Shown: one piece after another, positions 49,921-63,530 of the stretch
How positions within the stretch are numbered: the first letter of the stretch is position 1
Layout: each line of letters begins with the position of its first letter
From: Dioscorea cayenensis subsp. rotundata
Lineage: Eukaryota; Streptophyta; Magnoliopsida; Dioscoreales; Dioscoreaceae
NCBI RefSeq assembly: GCF_009730915.1
Contig: NC_052489.1
Coordinates: 2,569,622 to 2,633,621 of the forward strand
Reading direction: 5' to 3'
DNA length: 64,000 nucleotides
Position numbers and translations under genes: made by a program
The notes under the pieces: generated by a model
The model's input: the letters and a program-made list of their open reading frames with translations, nothing else
Database searches by the model: none
Told to the model about the DNA's origin: nothing

Positions 49921-49948
49921 CAATGATATAAAGGAATATTCATTCCAA
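48844..49948. other. Intergenic region between convergent LIN1-like and PPR genes
   Basis: 3' UTRs of both genes and a TA microsatellite at about 49890-49918. No other gene seen. Confidence 0.5.
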
Positions 49949-51794
49949 TTATTTGAAGCAATCTCTTGATTCAATTCTACTCCATCCAGGCTCTTTAAAC
50001 AATCTTCTCTTATCCACCAATCCTCTCAACTCTGATGCTTCTTTCCACTTCCCCAAAGAAGCACAAATATTAGCCATTAACACATAGTCCTCACTGGAAT
50101 ACTTACACTTGGAATCTAAAATTCCTTTTGATGCAAACTCTGCCAGTTTATTTTCATGATGATCTCTGAATACACTTAGCAAGCAATGCCACACTTGATT
50201 TTGTGCTTCAATTGGTACTTCATGGACAACTTCAATTGCAGCATCAATGTCACCATTTTTACCAAGAAGTTGAACAATGCAACAGTAATGCTCAACACTA
50301 GGCTCAATGCCATAGTCTCTTCTCATGCTGTAAAAAAACTTCAGTCCTTCATTTACCATGCTGCAGTAGTCACAAGCCAGTAGAACACTAGTAAAAATAA
50401 TTGCGTCCGGCTTGATGTTGCCGTTGTTTTCTGTTTGCATTTTATTGAATAGAGACAGAGCTTCTTGTCCCATTCCATGGCAAGCATATCCATTGATCAT
50501 TGTGCTCCATAATGCCAAATCTTTACAAGGAACTCTTTCAAAGATTTCCTTTGCTCTTTCAATGTTCCCACACTTGCAATACATTTGAATCAAGGAGGTA
50601 CACACCTGCAAGTCGAGAATGAGATTGTTAGCTTTTGCATACTCTTCGACCTTTTCGCCAATGCTTAGTGATCCAAAATCAGTACAGGCTGAAAGAATGG
50701 TAGAAATTGTGGCTTTGTTTGGCTTGATGGATGAAGTTAGCAAGTTTTCAGATAAAGCCAGTGCTTCACCAGAACACCCAACATGAACATATCCACTTAT
50801 CATGGAAGTCCACAATGATACATCTTTCCTCGGCACAGAATCGAATACTCTTCTCGCAGATATCGTGTCATTGCTCTTTGCATATGCATTAACAAGTGAG
50901 GAAGCAATAATGGTTTGTCCTCCATCAAAACCGCATTTTTTTATCAAACAGAGAATGGACCATGCATACTGCAAACAAATTCCCAAGCAAAACACAAGCT
51001 GAAATAACACCTAAGAATGCAACAGAGTCCAATTCAATCGCTTCTCGAAGCATTGTCTTGAACAGATTGAACACTTGATTGAAATCTCCGGCCTTCACAT
51101 ACCCACCCATCATCACAGTCCAAGTGACAATAGACCTTTCCTCAATAGATTCGAATAAAAGGCGCGCATTTTTGAACAAACCAAGCCTCACATAAGCACT
51201 CATGACAGCATTCAAGAACCTCAAATCTGAACCAAAGCCAACTTTGATCCCATAAGAGTGAACTGATGAGGTACATTGCTTCAATGCCAACATTGAAACA
51301 ATACTAACCAAAGTGCTTGCACTGGGTCTAATGCCGACACTCCTCATCTCATTGAAAAGCCCCAGAGCTTTAGGCATGTCAGAGAGGACACTGTAAGCAT
51401 GGATCATGGAGTTCCAAGAAACTAAGTTTCTTTGAGGCATTTCATCAAACAGCTTCCTTGCATCAACAAAACAAGAGCACTTGGAGTACATGTCAAGCAA
51501 TGAAGTCTGGACAAAGGCATTAGATTGGAAACCAAGAAGGATAGTGTGGGCATGGATCTTCATCCCATCCAAGATGGAACCAAGTTTTCCACAAGCTTTT
51601 GCAATGAAAGGAAAGGTGAAGCTATCTCCATGGACATTGGAGTTGATCATGGAGGAGTAGAGGTGCAGGGACTTAGAAAAAAAACCATTTCTTGTTGATG
51701 CTTGGATCATTAGGTTCCATTTCTTGTTAGGATTTGGCATTTGGGTTTGCTCTTTTGGTTCTTTTTTAAATACACTTATCATATAATTAGGCAT
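49949..51794 (-). CDS. PLS/E-class pentatricopeptide repeat protein with one apparent frameshift
   Basis: An intronless minus-strand gene of about 614 residues, read from the ATG at 51794. It has successive PPR motifs of P, L and S type, for example NLVSWNSMIHAYSVLSDMPK, SIVTWTVMMGGYVKAGDF, DVSLWTSMISGYVHVG and DLALWSTMINGYACHGMG, with WNLM near the start. It ends in an E-type tail (GKWKEASELRGLVDKR, then EPGWSRIE) and lacks the DYW deaminase domain. Such proteins bind organelle RNA and usually specify C-to-U editing sites in plastids or mitochondria, with a DYW partner supplied in trans. No clear transit peptide is seen at the N-terminus (MPNYMISVFKKEP). The frame breaks at a run of seven A near 50937-50943 (between HSLFDKK and CGFDGGQ); one A fewer joins the two halves perfectly. 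That points to a homopolymer error or a very young lesion. Confidence 0.88.
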
Positions 51795-53069
51795 TGAAAT
51801 GTATATATATAAATATATATTTATATTTATATGAAAAAAAAATCAACTGCAGACGTTCATAGAATATCCAGTAATTAAGCACATTGGACATTGAAGAGAG
51901 AGACAAACATAAAAGATTTATTTAGTTTAATTGTTGTAGATGCTAATCACAGTAACACAAAACAATACTATGCATTTGAATCATTCAGATTGTTGTTTGA
52001 CGATCCAACGACTGAGACTTAATTTGCCTATATTTTAAATCTAAGTATGTTTATAGATAATACAATCTATATATCTATACGAGGACCCATCATCTAAGTA
52101 CGTCTCTAGATTTAAAATCTATAGACATCAACAATAACCGTTGAATTACTATCAAACGACTACTACGATCCATTCATATAATTTCAAATAGTGTTACACA
52201 GTAATTATGCACGGTAAATATGTATAATATCTATATGAACAATAACGGTTGAATCATCATTCAACACCTGTAAATAAACATTCATAGCAAATAGTCATCT
52301 ACATACATATACAAATGACCTTTTAAACCCTATATGTTTTTGTTGGTTCCGAGGGTCACTATTTAGAAATACCTAATAAACTCTCACTACCTTATATATT
52401 TAAACCTACATTTTTCAAATTAACCAATTTGAGGCTATTAATTACTTTAACAATAAAGATGTTGGTTAATTAGAAACTACCACAGAGGAGAGAAGGCCTG
52501 CTGCAGGTACTTCTAAACAATTGCATGATTTCTGTAATTATTTATTTTAAATAAATATAAACATTCATAGCAAATAGTCATCTACATACATATACAAATG
52601 ACCTTTTAAACCCTATATGTTTTTGTTGGTTCCGAGGGTCACTATTTAGAAATACCTAATAAACTCTCACCACCTTATATATTTAAACCTACATTTTTCA
52701 AATTAACCAATTTGAGGCTATTAATTACTTTAACAATAAAGATATTGTTAATTAGACACTACCACAGAGGAGAGAAGGCCTGCTGCAGGTACTTCTAAAC
52801 AATTGCATGATTTCTGTAATTATTTATTTTAAATAAATATGTTAATATATGTTTTGAATCAGAAAACAGTGCAAGCGTTTTCTCAATAAGACAAGCAGTA
52901 TAGTTCTTAGTTCACTCATACAACCGGTAGAACAAGCACCGGCAATAGGCAATTACATCAGTCATTAGAAACAACAGCTGCAGTTTATTGTCTGAGTGGG
53001 TTAATTGGATTTCATCATGAATCTGGATAGGCAGAGAAAGACAACAAAAAAAAAGTAGCTCTTCCATTG
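51795..53069. other. Intergenic region between PPR and ROCK1-like genes
   Basis: Includes the PPR promoter, a hairpin-rich MITE-like stretch at about 51970-52275, a 283-bp tandem duplication at 52278-52842, and the 3' UTR of the ROCK1-like gene. Confidence 0.45.
52278..52842. repeat. 283-bp tandem duplication
   Basis: Two direct copies start acattcatagcaaatagtca at 52278 and 52561. They are nearly identical over the full length; I see only a few differences (ctcactacc against ctcaccacc; gatgttggttaattagaaac against gatattgttaattagacac). The copies abut, so this is a simple tandem duplication of recent origin. Confidence 0.92.
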
Positions 53070-56000
53070 TTAGTCTTTCTTCTTTCGTTCGATATACGGG
53101 TATTTCTGATATATGATGATGCTTGTGACAACGAGAGGCAGTGCCAAGAGGCAGTAATGCGATGGAGGTTTGCCGTCAAAGACAAACTGCAGCAGTGCTG
53201 TCACAAGTAACGCTGAGACGATCACGAAACCCTGCACAGGATGAAAAGGTTGCAGGGATGATTAGAGAATATACGGGGGAAGAGTTGCGAGGTTAATGAT
53301 TCTTTTCATGTGCATCTACTAACCTTTCGAACACCCCCAGCATAGGCTGTGACAAGTCCCACAAGAATCCCACCAACTGCATTCATTGTAACTGGAACCT
53401 GGGACAAAAGGTTCATGTAAGAGAGAAATGGCCATAAGATTTTCGGAAAAAATATGGGAGGAGTTCAAGGAGCATTCTTCAATGCTCATGCATATCATTA
53501 TACTTTCAGAGATATAAGTTGAGACTTCTTGTCAATTTGGAAACCCAGAAGCTTGAGAGATGTCACGAACATTCGGACTAAAGCTCATTTCTCCTATGAA
53601 GTAGAAGTTAGAAGTTTAAAATGTTTGAGTTTTCAATGTGAACCATTACAAGAGTCTCATGAACTTTAGTCATGAACCTAGGCTTGGTGTTTATTTAATA
53701 GGAAATTTCAAGGGGAAAAAAGCATAATTCAGTAACTTCAACTCACGCTCAATACTATCAAAGGAATACTTATTCAGAATTTGCCACGCTATAAAATGGT
53801 CCTACTTGATAAGTTAATTATACATGATAACTGCATAAATACAAAAACCATATTTGGTAAAGTAAAGAAGGTAGTATTTTATGTCCATGGCATCAGTTCA
53901 CCAACAAAGGAAAAAAAAACTTCATAATGGTCGAAACTGAAACAGGAATACAGCAACAATAGCCATGAATAAAGTATGGTGGCAAAAACATTACCAGGGT
54001 CCAAATAGTCCACCCATGAAAGAACCCAAACTTTCTGATGGCCTCTCCATCAGGTGATTTGTGGGTGCTTGCCAACAAGCACAAGCTTCCAATCAATGAC
54101 ATTTCAACTGTCATCAAGTATGAGGTGTGTTTCTTTACCTGGATACAGAAATACAAAACAATACGAATATTAAGACTGAAAAAGAAAACATTTTCCTTAG
54201 TAAACAGCCACAACTAACCTGAGAAGCCCACTGGCACAAAGAAGAAGCCAAGCCAGAGAGAACAGAGGCAACAAGCACAGGAATGATTCCTAACAGTACA
54301 ACTTGATCAGGGTTATTACCACTGGAACCTTTGCCAGAGCCCTCGCCAATACTCAAAAGAATAGCAGCAATAACAAGCAAGACTAAGGCCCCGACTTGCT
54401 GACGAGATTGCTTATGCCTGAAGATTGCACCCAAAAAAGTTCACAAATGATTGTCAGAACATATATTCTCCTACTTTACCTGCATTAGCACAAACAAGCT
54501 AGAATGTTATAAAACACGAGCATATATCATTCACAATTATAGATTATAATTTCCTCTGAAGTGAAATAGAAGACAAAAATGCCAGAAGATGCATTCTCTT
54601 CTAAACCAAGTAAATGCTGTATTAGTTAACCAAAATTGGCAAGTCAAAGAGTAAATTAAACTAGTAACATAAATGGTTCATGATTATGAATGAAAAAGTG
54701 AGAAAAACTGATACAAATGAGCACAAATATTAGGAACATATTCAAAACATTCGTTGTGGCACTTCCATTCAACCTTATTAGACTAAGGAGTAAATTAAAC
54801 TAACAGCATAAATGGTTCATAATCAGGAATGACAAAGTGAGAAAATTAATAGAAATGAGCACAAATATTAGGAAAAAAAATTCAAATCATTCATTGTGGC
54901 GCTTCCTTTCAACCTTATTAAACTTAGGAGTTTGTGCAAAATATTATATGTTTATATCAGTGGAATGACAATGCATTTTCAAATTAAAATTTAACTTGAT
55001 GTTCTCATCATAAGTGGTAGAAGTTAAACAATTGAAGTGCACTAATTTCCAAAGCCTCACATTATGGGAATTTTATAACAAAATCTCAATAACCTATTAG
55101 TTTTAAATCCAGGAAGTTAGTGGACAGCAGATTTAATGTAATTTCTTTTTACTTGTTAAATAGAAATAAACATCTGTATTGACATATAAAACAAGTTCAG
55201 GCAATTGTCAATTTTAAAAATATCTAGAAACCAAAAATAATAAGCATGTGATATTAGATAAAAAAAATATATATATTTTTCCTATATTCACACCAAAAAC
55301 ATACCCCAAAATAACATATGTAAATAATGCTGTAAAAATCAATTTCGTCTGGTTTAGAATAGAGAAACTGAGTGAATCTAGATTCCTGTAGGAAATCTGC
55401 AACAAACTGTTCTGCAAGGCATAGATTGCCGCAGGAAGACCTGAAGCAGTCAATGAGCCAATCAAGGTCCACTGATTGAATGACCTCTTCAAACTGCCTT
55501 CTTTGGCTAGGAGAATTAGTGCACATATAACCTGCAAACAAATGGTCACTTCAATGATAGGGAATAATCTTGAAACGGAAATGTAAAAAACACACATGCA
55601 CAAATAAATAAATAAATAAACAATGTAAACAATAACAACAACAACTACCACCAAAAGAGAGATGTTAAAGTTACCTTTGCTACCTCACATGCTAAAACCA
55701 ATGAAGTCACAATAGCTTCCTTCCTGCAACACAATAAAAAACAGAGTCATTGAGAATAGCAATTGCAGAAGGTCAGCCATCAATTTAGAAAGAATAATAG
55801 AGAAAAGCAAAGTTCCAATCACACAGTTAATTGTCAACAATCCTCATCAAATTGCGGCATAAAAATTCAATTTGAAAACAACTCATGTGCGTATTAGAAT
55901 TAAGCATATAAAACTAGAAAATGCACCTTTTTAGCAAAGCTGACAAAATATACAAAAGCCTGACCACACAGAACCCTACTTGCTTCAGATTGAAAGAAGT

Positions 56001-57067
56001 TTATCGGATCTTTAAGGTTACTTAAATCAGAAACACCGTGCTAATTAACAGATAATCAACAAGTGAAGCTGAACGAAACCATGAATAAAGCATAATGAAT
56101 TCGAAAGTGAAGCAGAGAGCAGTAAGCAAAGGTGTAAGCTTATCATACTTGGCATTCACATTATAAAATGCAAAGATAACATTTTTTTACGACCAGGCAG
56201 CCAACAACAAATTTGATGATGCCAGGGCATGCATTAGCTTGAAGAAATCAAGCAGATTAGAACAAAAGAAGACAAGCAAACAACTTTATAGAAATATGAA
56301 AAGAATAGACTGGTGCAAAAAAGCTCCTGCATGTGCAGATGAGATAGAGGGAGGATTAGCTGTATGCAATTGCACCCTTCTCTCTCTGCAAGCAAAATGA
56401 CAATTTTCTCTACACAAACCTATGATGCCCAGGTCTTTGACATGCAAACTCAAAGATACACAAAAGGCCATCTTTGATGCATGTCTCAAAAAAGATCAAG
56501 ATTGAGGTCGACTAATATGAGACGAGATTAATATAAGACACCAAAATCAAAATACCGCATGTTTCCATATTGCCAAATCTCTCTAAAATAAACAACCTTT
56601 AACAGTGCACGAACGCAACAATGCCAGATAACCTTAACTAATGCTAGAAAACAGTAATAAAGGCAGGATTAAAACAAAGAAAAATTGCAATAATTAGTCT
56701 TTAACTTGAAACCCTAAAAGCAAGCAAAGCATAAGACAAAATGAAATGTCAGCAAAATCAAATCAGCTCACAATCAAATGCCACAACACATCCAGTTTTA
56801 AGAATGAACTAAATGAAAAGAACGAAACTAAAGATTGGAGAACAAGAGGAAGTGAAAAAAAAAAATTAGAAAGTCACAAGAGATGAGGAGAAGGGAACGG
56901 CACCCGACGAAGCGCTTAGAGACGAGTGGCTGGGAGCCGTACTGGAGTGTGAGGAGCACGAGGTAGAGCCAAACCCTCGCCTTCCGGGCTTCCGATCCGC
57001 GGGCGGCGCCACCGCTGCGCGGCGGGGGATCGACGGAACCCATCGGTGGCGCGCGAAGCCCTTGCAT
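53070..57067 (-). CDS. ROCK1: ROCK1-type UDP-GlcNAc/UDP-GalNAc transporter of the ER
   Basis: Seven exons in phase: 56904-57067, 55675-55723, 55305-55531, 54219-54417, 53995-54138, 53324-53398 and 53070-53231; about 339 residues (Arabidopsis ROCK1 about 325). The sequence follows ROCK1 block by block: LTLQYGSQPLVSKRFVG, VICALILLAKEGSLKRS, SLTASGLPAAIYALQNSLL, LDSLSFSILNQTKLIFTA, GIIPVLVASVLSGLASSLCQ, KKHTSYLMTVEMSLIGSL, DGEAIRKFGFFHGWT, and GGILVGLVTAYAGGVRKGF. It belongs to the nucleotide-sugar transporter family (about ten membrane helices) that exchanges UDP-GlcNAc and UDP-GalNAc for UMP across the ER membrane. In Arabidopsis its loss changes ER quality control and raises cytokinin through CKX turnover. 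The C-terminus KKKD fits a KKxx ER-retrieval signal. The N-terminus is longer and GC-rich (proline, glycine, alanine); a second ATG eight codons on is possible. Confidence 0.93.
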
Positions 57068-58181
57068 TGTCAGCAAGAACTTGTTGCTTGCTTTGATGGT
57101 TAACGTGATAAATGTTTATTCATTTTTTTTTTTTTAATTTATAATTTTTACAGATATTTACATTTATGCCACCTGTAAAAACAAGTACAGTGCCTTTTAA
57201 TGTGAATTATATAATATATATATATATATAATTTTTGTTTCATTATTTTTCCATTGATTTCCTTTAATTATCTTAAATCTTATGAAGAGATGCTTTTTGT
57301 TTTGAGAATGAGAAAGGAAATTACAAAGATTTAATAATGAACAAAATAACCAACGACCAAATCGTCTATTGGCGGTTGAATCTCTATTAAAACTTTTAAT
57401 AAATGACAAAATTTTAATTACAGGTAAGTACTTATTTTTAAAAATATAAATAGTGATTATATACAAATTGTACCAATGTTTATATATGCACTAACCGCAC
57501 TCTTACTTGTTTCACTGAGATTTGCACATGCCTCTACATTTTTATAGCAGCCTAACAACTTATATTGAAAAAAAAAATACAAATAAATTGATATTACAAT
57601 AAATGAATTGGTATTTTATTTCAAGATTCGAGAGTTAATATTTTATATTTTTCTTTAAATTTGTGGTTTGCTCATATTTAAAATAAAAAACACTTTTTTT
57701 TTTAAAAAAAAAAAAGTCACAAGAAGTTTTCTGAGTTTTAACCAAAAGCAAGTCATTATAAATGGAACAAAAGCAAAGTGAAGATCCATTGTAATTGTTA
57801 AAGTACTAAAATAATGTGAATATCCTCGGTCATAATGACGAATAATGTCAATTGGTAATGCAGATGCCCACTTATTAAAAGTAGGGGACATCAACAACGT
57901 TCATAGCTGATGAAAACTTAGCCTGTGGAATAAGAAAACAGTATTACATCATGAACTATGAACCATAAGTATATATATATATATATATGATCAATTGTTA
58001 GGTTGATGTAATGGATTCACATCTTCATTATGCTTGATTTTTTAGACCGAGGGGTCCTGAGGTTCTTATTGCTGATCAAGCATTTCTCCATTTTGCGCTG
58101 TGAGGTCTCGCTGAACTGCTATTGATGTCGATGATAACATTTGAGACCGACGCGGAGTCGATTTCCTCCTTGAGTACATGA
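57068..58181. other. Intergenic region between ROCK1-like and PAA1-like genes
   Basis: Promoter of the ROCK1-like gene and 3' UTR of the PAA1-like gene, both on the minus strand. AT-rich with TA microsatellites near 57215-57230 and 57968-57988. No other gene seen. Confidence 0.45.
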
Positions 58182-61100
58182 TCATTTTGGTGTTTCTGGG
58201 TTTGAGCCTAACTTGAGTCGTAGAAGAAGAGAGTTCGTCATCACTCCCACTGAACTCAACCCCATTAGAGCTCCGGCAATAGAAGGTGTCAACATTGTTC
58301 CGGTTACCGGCAGCAATGCTCCAGCAGCGATCGGAATTCCAACCTGCATAATGGATTCACTCCATTGAAAAAGTATGTACATGCCCGAAAACATCTTATT
58401 CTTGTACTATTGGAGAATTATTTTTTCAAGAGGCTAATAATGCATGAGAGCAACATCTATCCATTCATTTCACTGTTTTACGCCTTCCTGTTTTTTTATT
58501 TGTCATATTTACCTAGTTCACACTGATTAAAAAAATTTGGTTAAAGTTTGTTAGTTACCTATATTTTATAAATAATTTCATTATTTTTCAAAACTACCCC
58601 TATTTAAAACTCCACTAAGTAAAGTATATGATTTAATATTTAGTTGATTGTGATTTATTAAAAATTGTACAAGTACATTAGATTAAAGTATAAATTTTTA
58701 AAAAAATTATTTAATATTTTATAAAAGTAAAAAGGAACAAAGAAAAGGTCCAAAACGTGACAAGTAAAAAGGTACGGAGAGAGTATCAGATTGGCATGAT
58801 TGATGAGATGATAGCAACAATATTTCTCACAAAAACCAGTTTAGAAATGTGAATATTGTATCGATGTCTATAGTGAAAATATAATTAACTTCAATCAACA
58901 AATTACTGAGAAAATTGATGGGCAAGAGACCTTCAACGTAACGCACTTCAAGGTATTTTCTTGAATATAATCCATAACAAAAACTTAATCAATGTCACCA
59001 GCATAAAAAAATCATTGAGAAAATGAAACGCAGCAAAACTTACAATGTTATATGCAAACGCCCACCAGAGATTTTGCTTGACAGTCTCCATTGTCAATTT
59101 GCTCAATTCCAGTGCATCAATCAACTGAACAAATGCAGCAACATTGCGAGAGATTGCAGAATGCATTAGAAAATGGGAAATAAGGAGACTGAGGTTAGCT
59201 TAGCAAAGGAATAGAAATGTATGCATATGTTCCTTTACTCACAGTGCATCAATGCCACATTGTTTGTTAAATTACAGGGGATAATCGAAAGTAAGTTAAA
59301 AATTTCACATCATAGTAAGAGCTGCTGCAACTAAAAATATCATAGGCTCATGGTCTACTTCAACAATGTCAACATCTGACTGTTTGTCTATGGTTCCTAC
59401 AAGTTGAGAACATTAATGGCAGTGAAAAGGCTTCACATTTTGTAACCTTTTAATTAACTTGTTTCACACCAAAGGCCTAGAGATAAACCAGTTCACCAGG
59501 ATGAATATCAATGACCAATCTATTGCATCAGCAGTGAAGCGAAGCAGTTTATGAGAGGCTCAAAGTTATGCAACAATATAGCAATTAATACAGAAGCCAT
59601 GTAATGCTTAGGCAAATACAGAAGAAGACTATCAATTATTGTGAGAGATTTGGGATTAACTAAAACATCCAGGGAAAATTGGTATAGGTACCCTAATAAT
59701 TTCGATTTACTAACCGTTTGAAAAAATGGCATGAGACAGTATGAGAGTAATCAAATTGGCAATCTTTTGACCATCAGAACACACCAGATAAACAGAGTAG
59801 CTTCATTACTATCTCCCCACAAGTATACATCCAAGACACAACTCATAAACAACCAAACATATACAAAGTTAACCAATATGAGAGGTAGACGGTGCGAAAA
59901 AGATGAAGTGAAAGCGGAACCTTATTTATCAAAGGATTTGAAAGGATCTTATATTAGAAGCAAATCATCAAAGACCTGCAGACTAATTTCCTAAATTACT
60001 TCAAAAGAAGCCAGATATACATGAATAAGATAACAACAGCTAAAACACACTAACCACAAAAAAGAAAAAGGAGGAAAGCAAAGTTAGGCTATTATGCCAG
60101 AGCATGAATTCTCATGAACCACTAAGAAGAAAAAAAAGAAAAGAAAAAATTGGTAGGTAGAGAAGGCCAGAAGTCAGTCATGATGTATCAAAAGAAAGAA
60201 ACAAAAAGCAGATTATTGGGTCAGATATCAATGTTCTTTCATCAGTTGGCATCTGTTAGTAAGCTAAAAAGATCAACAAATGATATATATATATATATAT
60301 ATATCTAGAACATAAAAACCAAAGAAGTGCAACTTCTTAAGGCTATAAAAGAAATCGTGGTCTTTCAAAGTTTAAGCTAGAAAATCACCACATCAAATAG
60401 AAAAAATAGTTTAAAATATGTCAGATCTAGTACCTGTGATAATTTGTTTCCCATAAGGACAATGGACGACACATCACTAGCTGCACCAACACCTTCACCC
60501 ATGGCAATTCCAACATCTGAAGAAGCCAACGCAGCAGCATCATTAATACCATCACCAACCATTGCAACACCTTTTCTCCCCTTCTGAAGTTCACATATGA
60601 ACCTTTTCTTTTCTTCTGGCTTGACACCTGAAAGCACCTGACAAATCCAAATTCACATTCAAAAGCACATAAATATAGATATCAAATTCTTGGGAAAGAA
60701 AAAATTACTAAGGAATCAATGGCAGGACTCTATTTCAACTTTTGGCTTCCATTTCCTTGTTTAGTCCTTTTACAGTTCACATTTAACATCTGTTACCCAA
60801 CAAACATCATAATTGAGTAAAAACTGTGAAGAGGTACCTACAGGAGGAATAGTCACCTTCCAACCACTGACACAAATGTGCATTTTTCTGATTTATAAAC
60901 TGGAGTAAAGTTGACAAGATATGCCTTTTGATTGAACAATCAACTTTCTACGTTCATAATTGGATAAGTTCATTTTTTCCAACAAACTTTGAACCATCAA
61001 CTCTCAATCAGTTTTATGGGCTACGCAAAAAGAACCATCTGCTCTGATATGCTCTTCTTCATTATAACACGATGTTATAATCTCCCCAAATATTTATACT

Positions 61101-63530
61101 AATGGTGTTCCCTAAGATATACATTTCCTGTTTGGATTCCTTTTTGCTACAATATAGGCATCTAAAATTGTATTTAGTCTTACACTTTAGGCTAGTCTAA
61201 GTATTACATCCTCCAAGCAGAAGTTCATATGCATGCAAAATGCGTCATATGTCATAACCACTGCAAAGTGACATGTCCTCACCAACCATTTTAAGTAATT
61301 ATATTTGGAATTGGTCTTAGACTCAAGCTTTCATTGAAATCCTTGTGCCAAGACAACGGCATCTGGGGTATGATTTTCTTTGACATGGCTAACTCATATA
61401 AAAAGTGTAGTTGACAACTATGACTTACAAAACAATTGCTTTTAGAATGAAGTTTGTCTGCTAGTCAATTGCTGGCTACCTCTAATACAAATATCAGACA
61501 ATACTGTAAGACATTACACCAAGAGGTGCCAGATTGCCATACATATGGAGCATCACTGAATGAAGTCACTAATTTTGAGAGAACACTGCCCATGAGGAAA
61601 ATGTATGTTATCCGAAAGTGACCAAGCAATAAAATGTTAAACAATAAATATTACTTAATGAGATATCATGTCCATAAGGTATGTGATCTCCAAATTCCTT
61701 TCCAACTCGACTGAAATACAGAAGAGTTCACAATCATAAATAACTAAATAAGGGAGAGAGTAAGGTATCATCGTATTTGAAAATTAAGGAATGCACAAAT
61801 ATTAAATTTTTGCAATTCAATGAAACTTTAACTTGAATAATGAGCCTTCATTGATTTTATAGGAAAGAAAGAAATCAAATCCCTAACCAATAAGAATCAA
61901 AGGTAAACTTCACTGTATCTGTAGGCTCCAATAATTTTAATAAAGGAGGTTAAAACTTAAATAATTAGAAAAGAAACAGACCTTGTCCTTCGGTATGCCA
62001 ACCACTGATGCTACATATTCAGCAGTACTCTTCCGGTCTCCAGATAGCATATAAGTGGATAGTCCCTGCTTAGTCAAGGACTCAACAACTTGTCGAGCAT
62101 CTTCCCTGATTTGGTCTTCAAGGTAAATAGTTCCAACAAACTCGCCATCAACTCCCACATATACAACCGATTGATTGTTTAGTTCTGCCTCTAATGGCAT
62201 GGGGTGATGAATTCCGTGCCTGTGAACAAAGAATTGATCATGATTTACTAATAGTAAAACTTATTCAGTTCATCAGCTATGTTTTAAAATAGTAACAAGC
62301 TTTGTGCAAAACAGGATCGTCATTTTCTATGAATCAGGTTATAAGGTCGACAGGCTCAGCAGATAAGTTGCATTCTCAACATGAGTAAGAAACTAAGACC
62401 ATTCCATTATAGTTCTGTCTCTGTCATCATTTCTTCAAATACACAGCTTCCACTTATTAGTTGTTGTGGGTGAGCTAAAAGAAACCACTGATACAGGTTA
62501 TCAATAAACAAGCCAAGAGCAGGGCTTGGTAGTAAAGATTTAAAACAATTTAACATGACACATTTCATGGTTTACAAAATTATAAAGGAGACCAATAAAA
62601 GTCAGAATGAATCTAATAGAGAAACTTTTTACGGGGATACCTGCTAAGCCAACTAAATGTCCCAACCACAACCATCTTGCCCTCAACGGTAGCCACCGCA
62701 CCAGAACCAGGCTCCTCCTTAAACGTTCCATCAGTGGCCTAACCATAAAATTTTCATATTGAAATTAAGGAATAATCTGAGGAAAGAACTGTGTGTGCGA
62801 GTGAATTTGTTCCAATACTAGCAAAGACAACAATTGGGATCAGAAGCACTGGGATTACAAATGAAAGAGCTAATATAACTATGCTCATGACAAAAATAAT
62901 AGCTACAAAGAAATAACATGAAAGACCAAATATAGTTCAAGTGCATTACTTTGGAGGAAAATTCTACGAGAAGCTCTGCTTACAGAATATCAAGATGATC
63001 ATCATACCAACTCTTTGAAATGAAAATTTCCCACATCCACTAAGCATGATTCTAGTCCTAAGATTAATTATTTTTATTTGTTCCAAGGCTTGAGTAACTG
63101 GACTCTCCTACAAAAAGATTTGATTCTTTTACATATGCAAGAAGACTTCCAAAATGAACATGACTTAACTCTTTACTTTGAAATTGTGCCTTTGAATTAT
63201 TTTTTAATGATCTATCATACAAATCTTTATTTGTCGAAATGAAACTCCTTCACTCTTCCAAGCCCAGCTTGATTTACAAGGCTATTCAAATGAAGGAAAA
63301 ATGGATGCAGGCATGTGATTGAGGTGATGTCATATTCAAGATTTTGAAAGGAGAAAAGACATAAAAAGCTGTAAAAAGTAAAGTGAAGCCAAGTGCCAAG
63401 GACATAAATCACCTTCACATTATGACAACCGGCAGCACGAGCAGCTTCTGTTATAGCTTTTCCAACTGGATGATTTGTATTTGATTCAACTCCAGCAGCC
63501 AAGTTTAAAATTTCATTTTCTGTCCATTTT
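58182..63530 (-). CDS. PAA1: PAA1/HMA6-type copper-transporting P1B ATPase, 3' part
   Basis: The 3' six exons lie in the window: 63413-63530, 62641-62738, 61982-62219, 60434-60637, 59044-59124 and 58182-58343, about 299 residues; the gene continues beyond 64000 on the right, so the transit peptide, metal-binding domain, CPC motif and DKTGT phosphorylation site are not seen. Visible signatures: the HP locus SNTNHPVGKAI of the nucleotide-binding domain, EEPGSGAVA, YMLSGD, the hinge VAMVGDGINDAAALAS, then helix 7 with QNLWWAFAYNIVGIPIAAG and helix 8 with AGALMGLSSVGVMTNSLLLR. YN in helix 7 and MxxSS in helix 8 are the copper(I) ligands of P1B-1 ATPases. The sequence is closer to Arabidopsis PAA1 (chloroplast inner envelope, supplies copper to the stroma) than to PAA2 (thylakoid). 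It should feed copper to plastocyanin and plastid Cu/Zn-SOD. Confidence 0.92.
58481..58783. mobile_element. Stowaway-like MITE in the last PAA1 intron
   Basis: The right end, in reverse complement, reads ctctctccgtaccttttta, then cttgtcacgtttt; the left end reads cgccttcctgttttttta, then tttgtcatattt. TA flanks both ends. Length about 300 bp, non-coding, of the same terminus type as the element at 40089-40362 but more diverged. It sits in the intron between exons 59044-59124 and 58182-58343. Confidence 0.5.

Noticed and set aside
55254-55541. Second minus-strand frame over ROCK1-like exon 3
   Set aside because: Out of frame with the well-conserved transporter sequence on the same exon.
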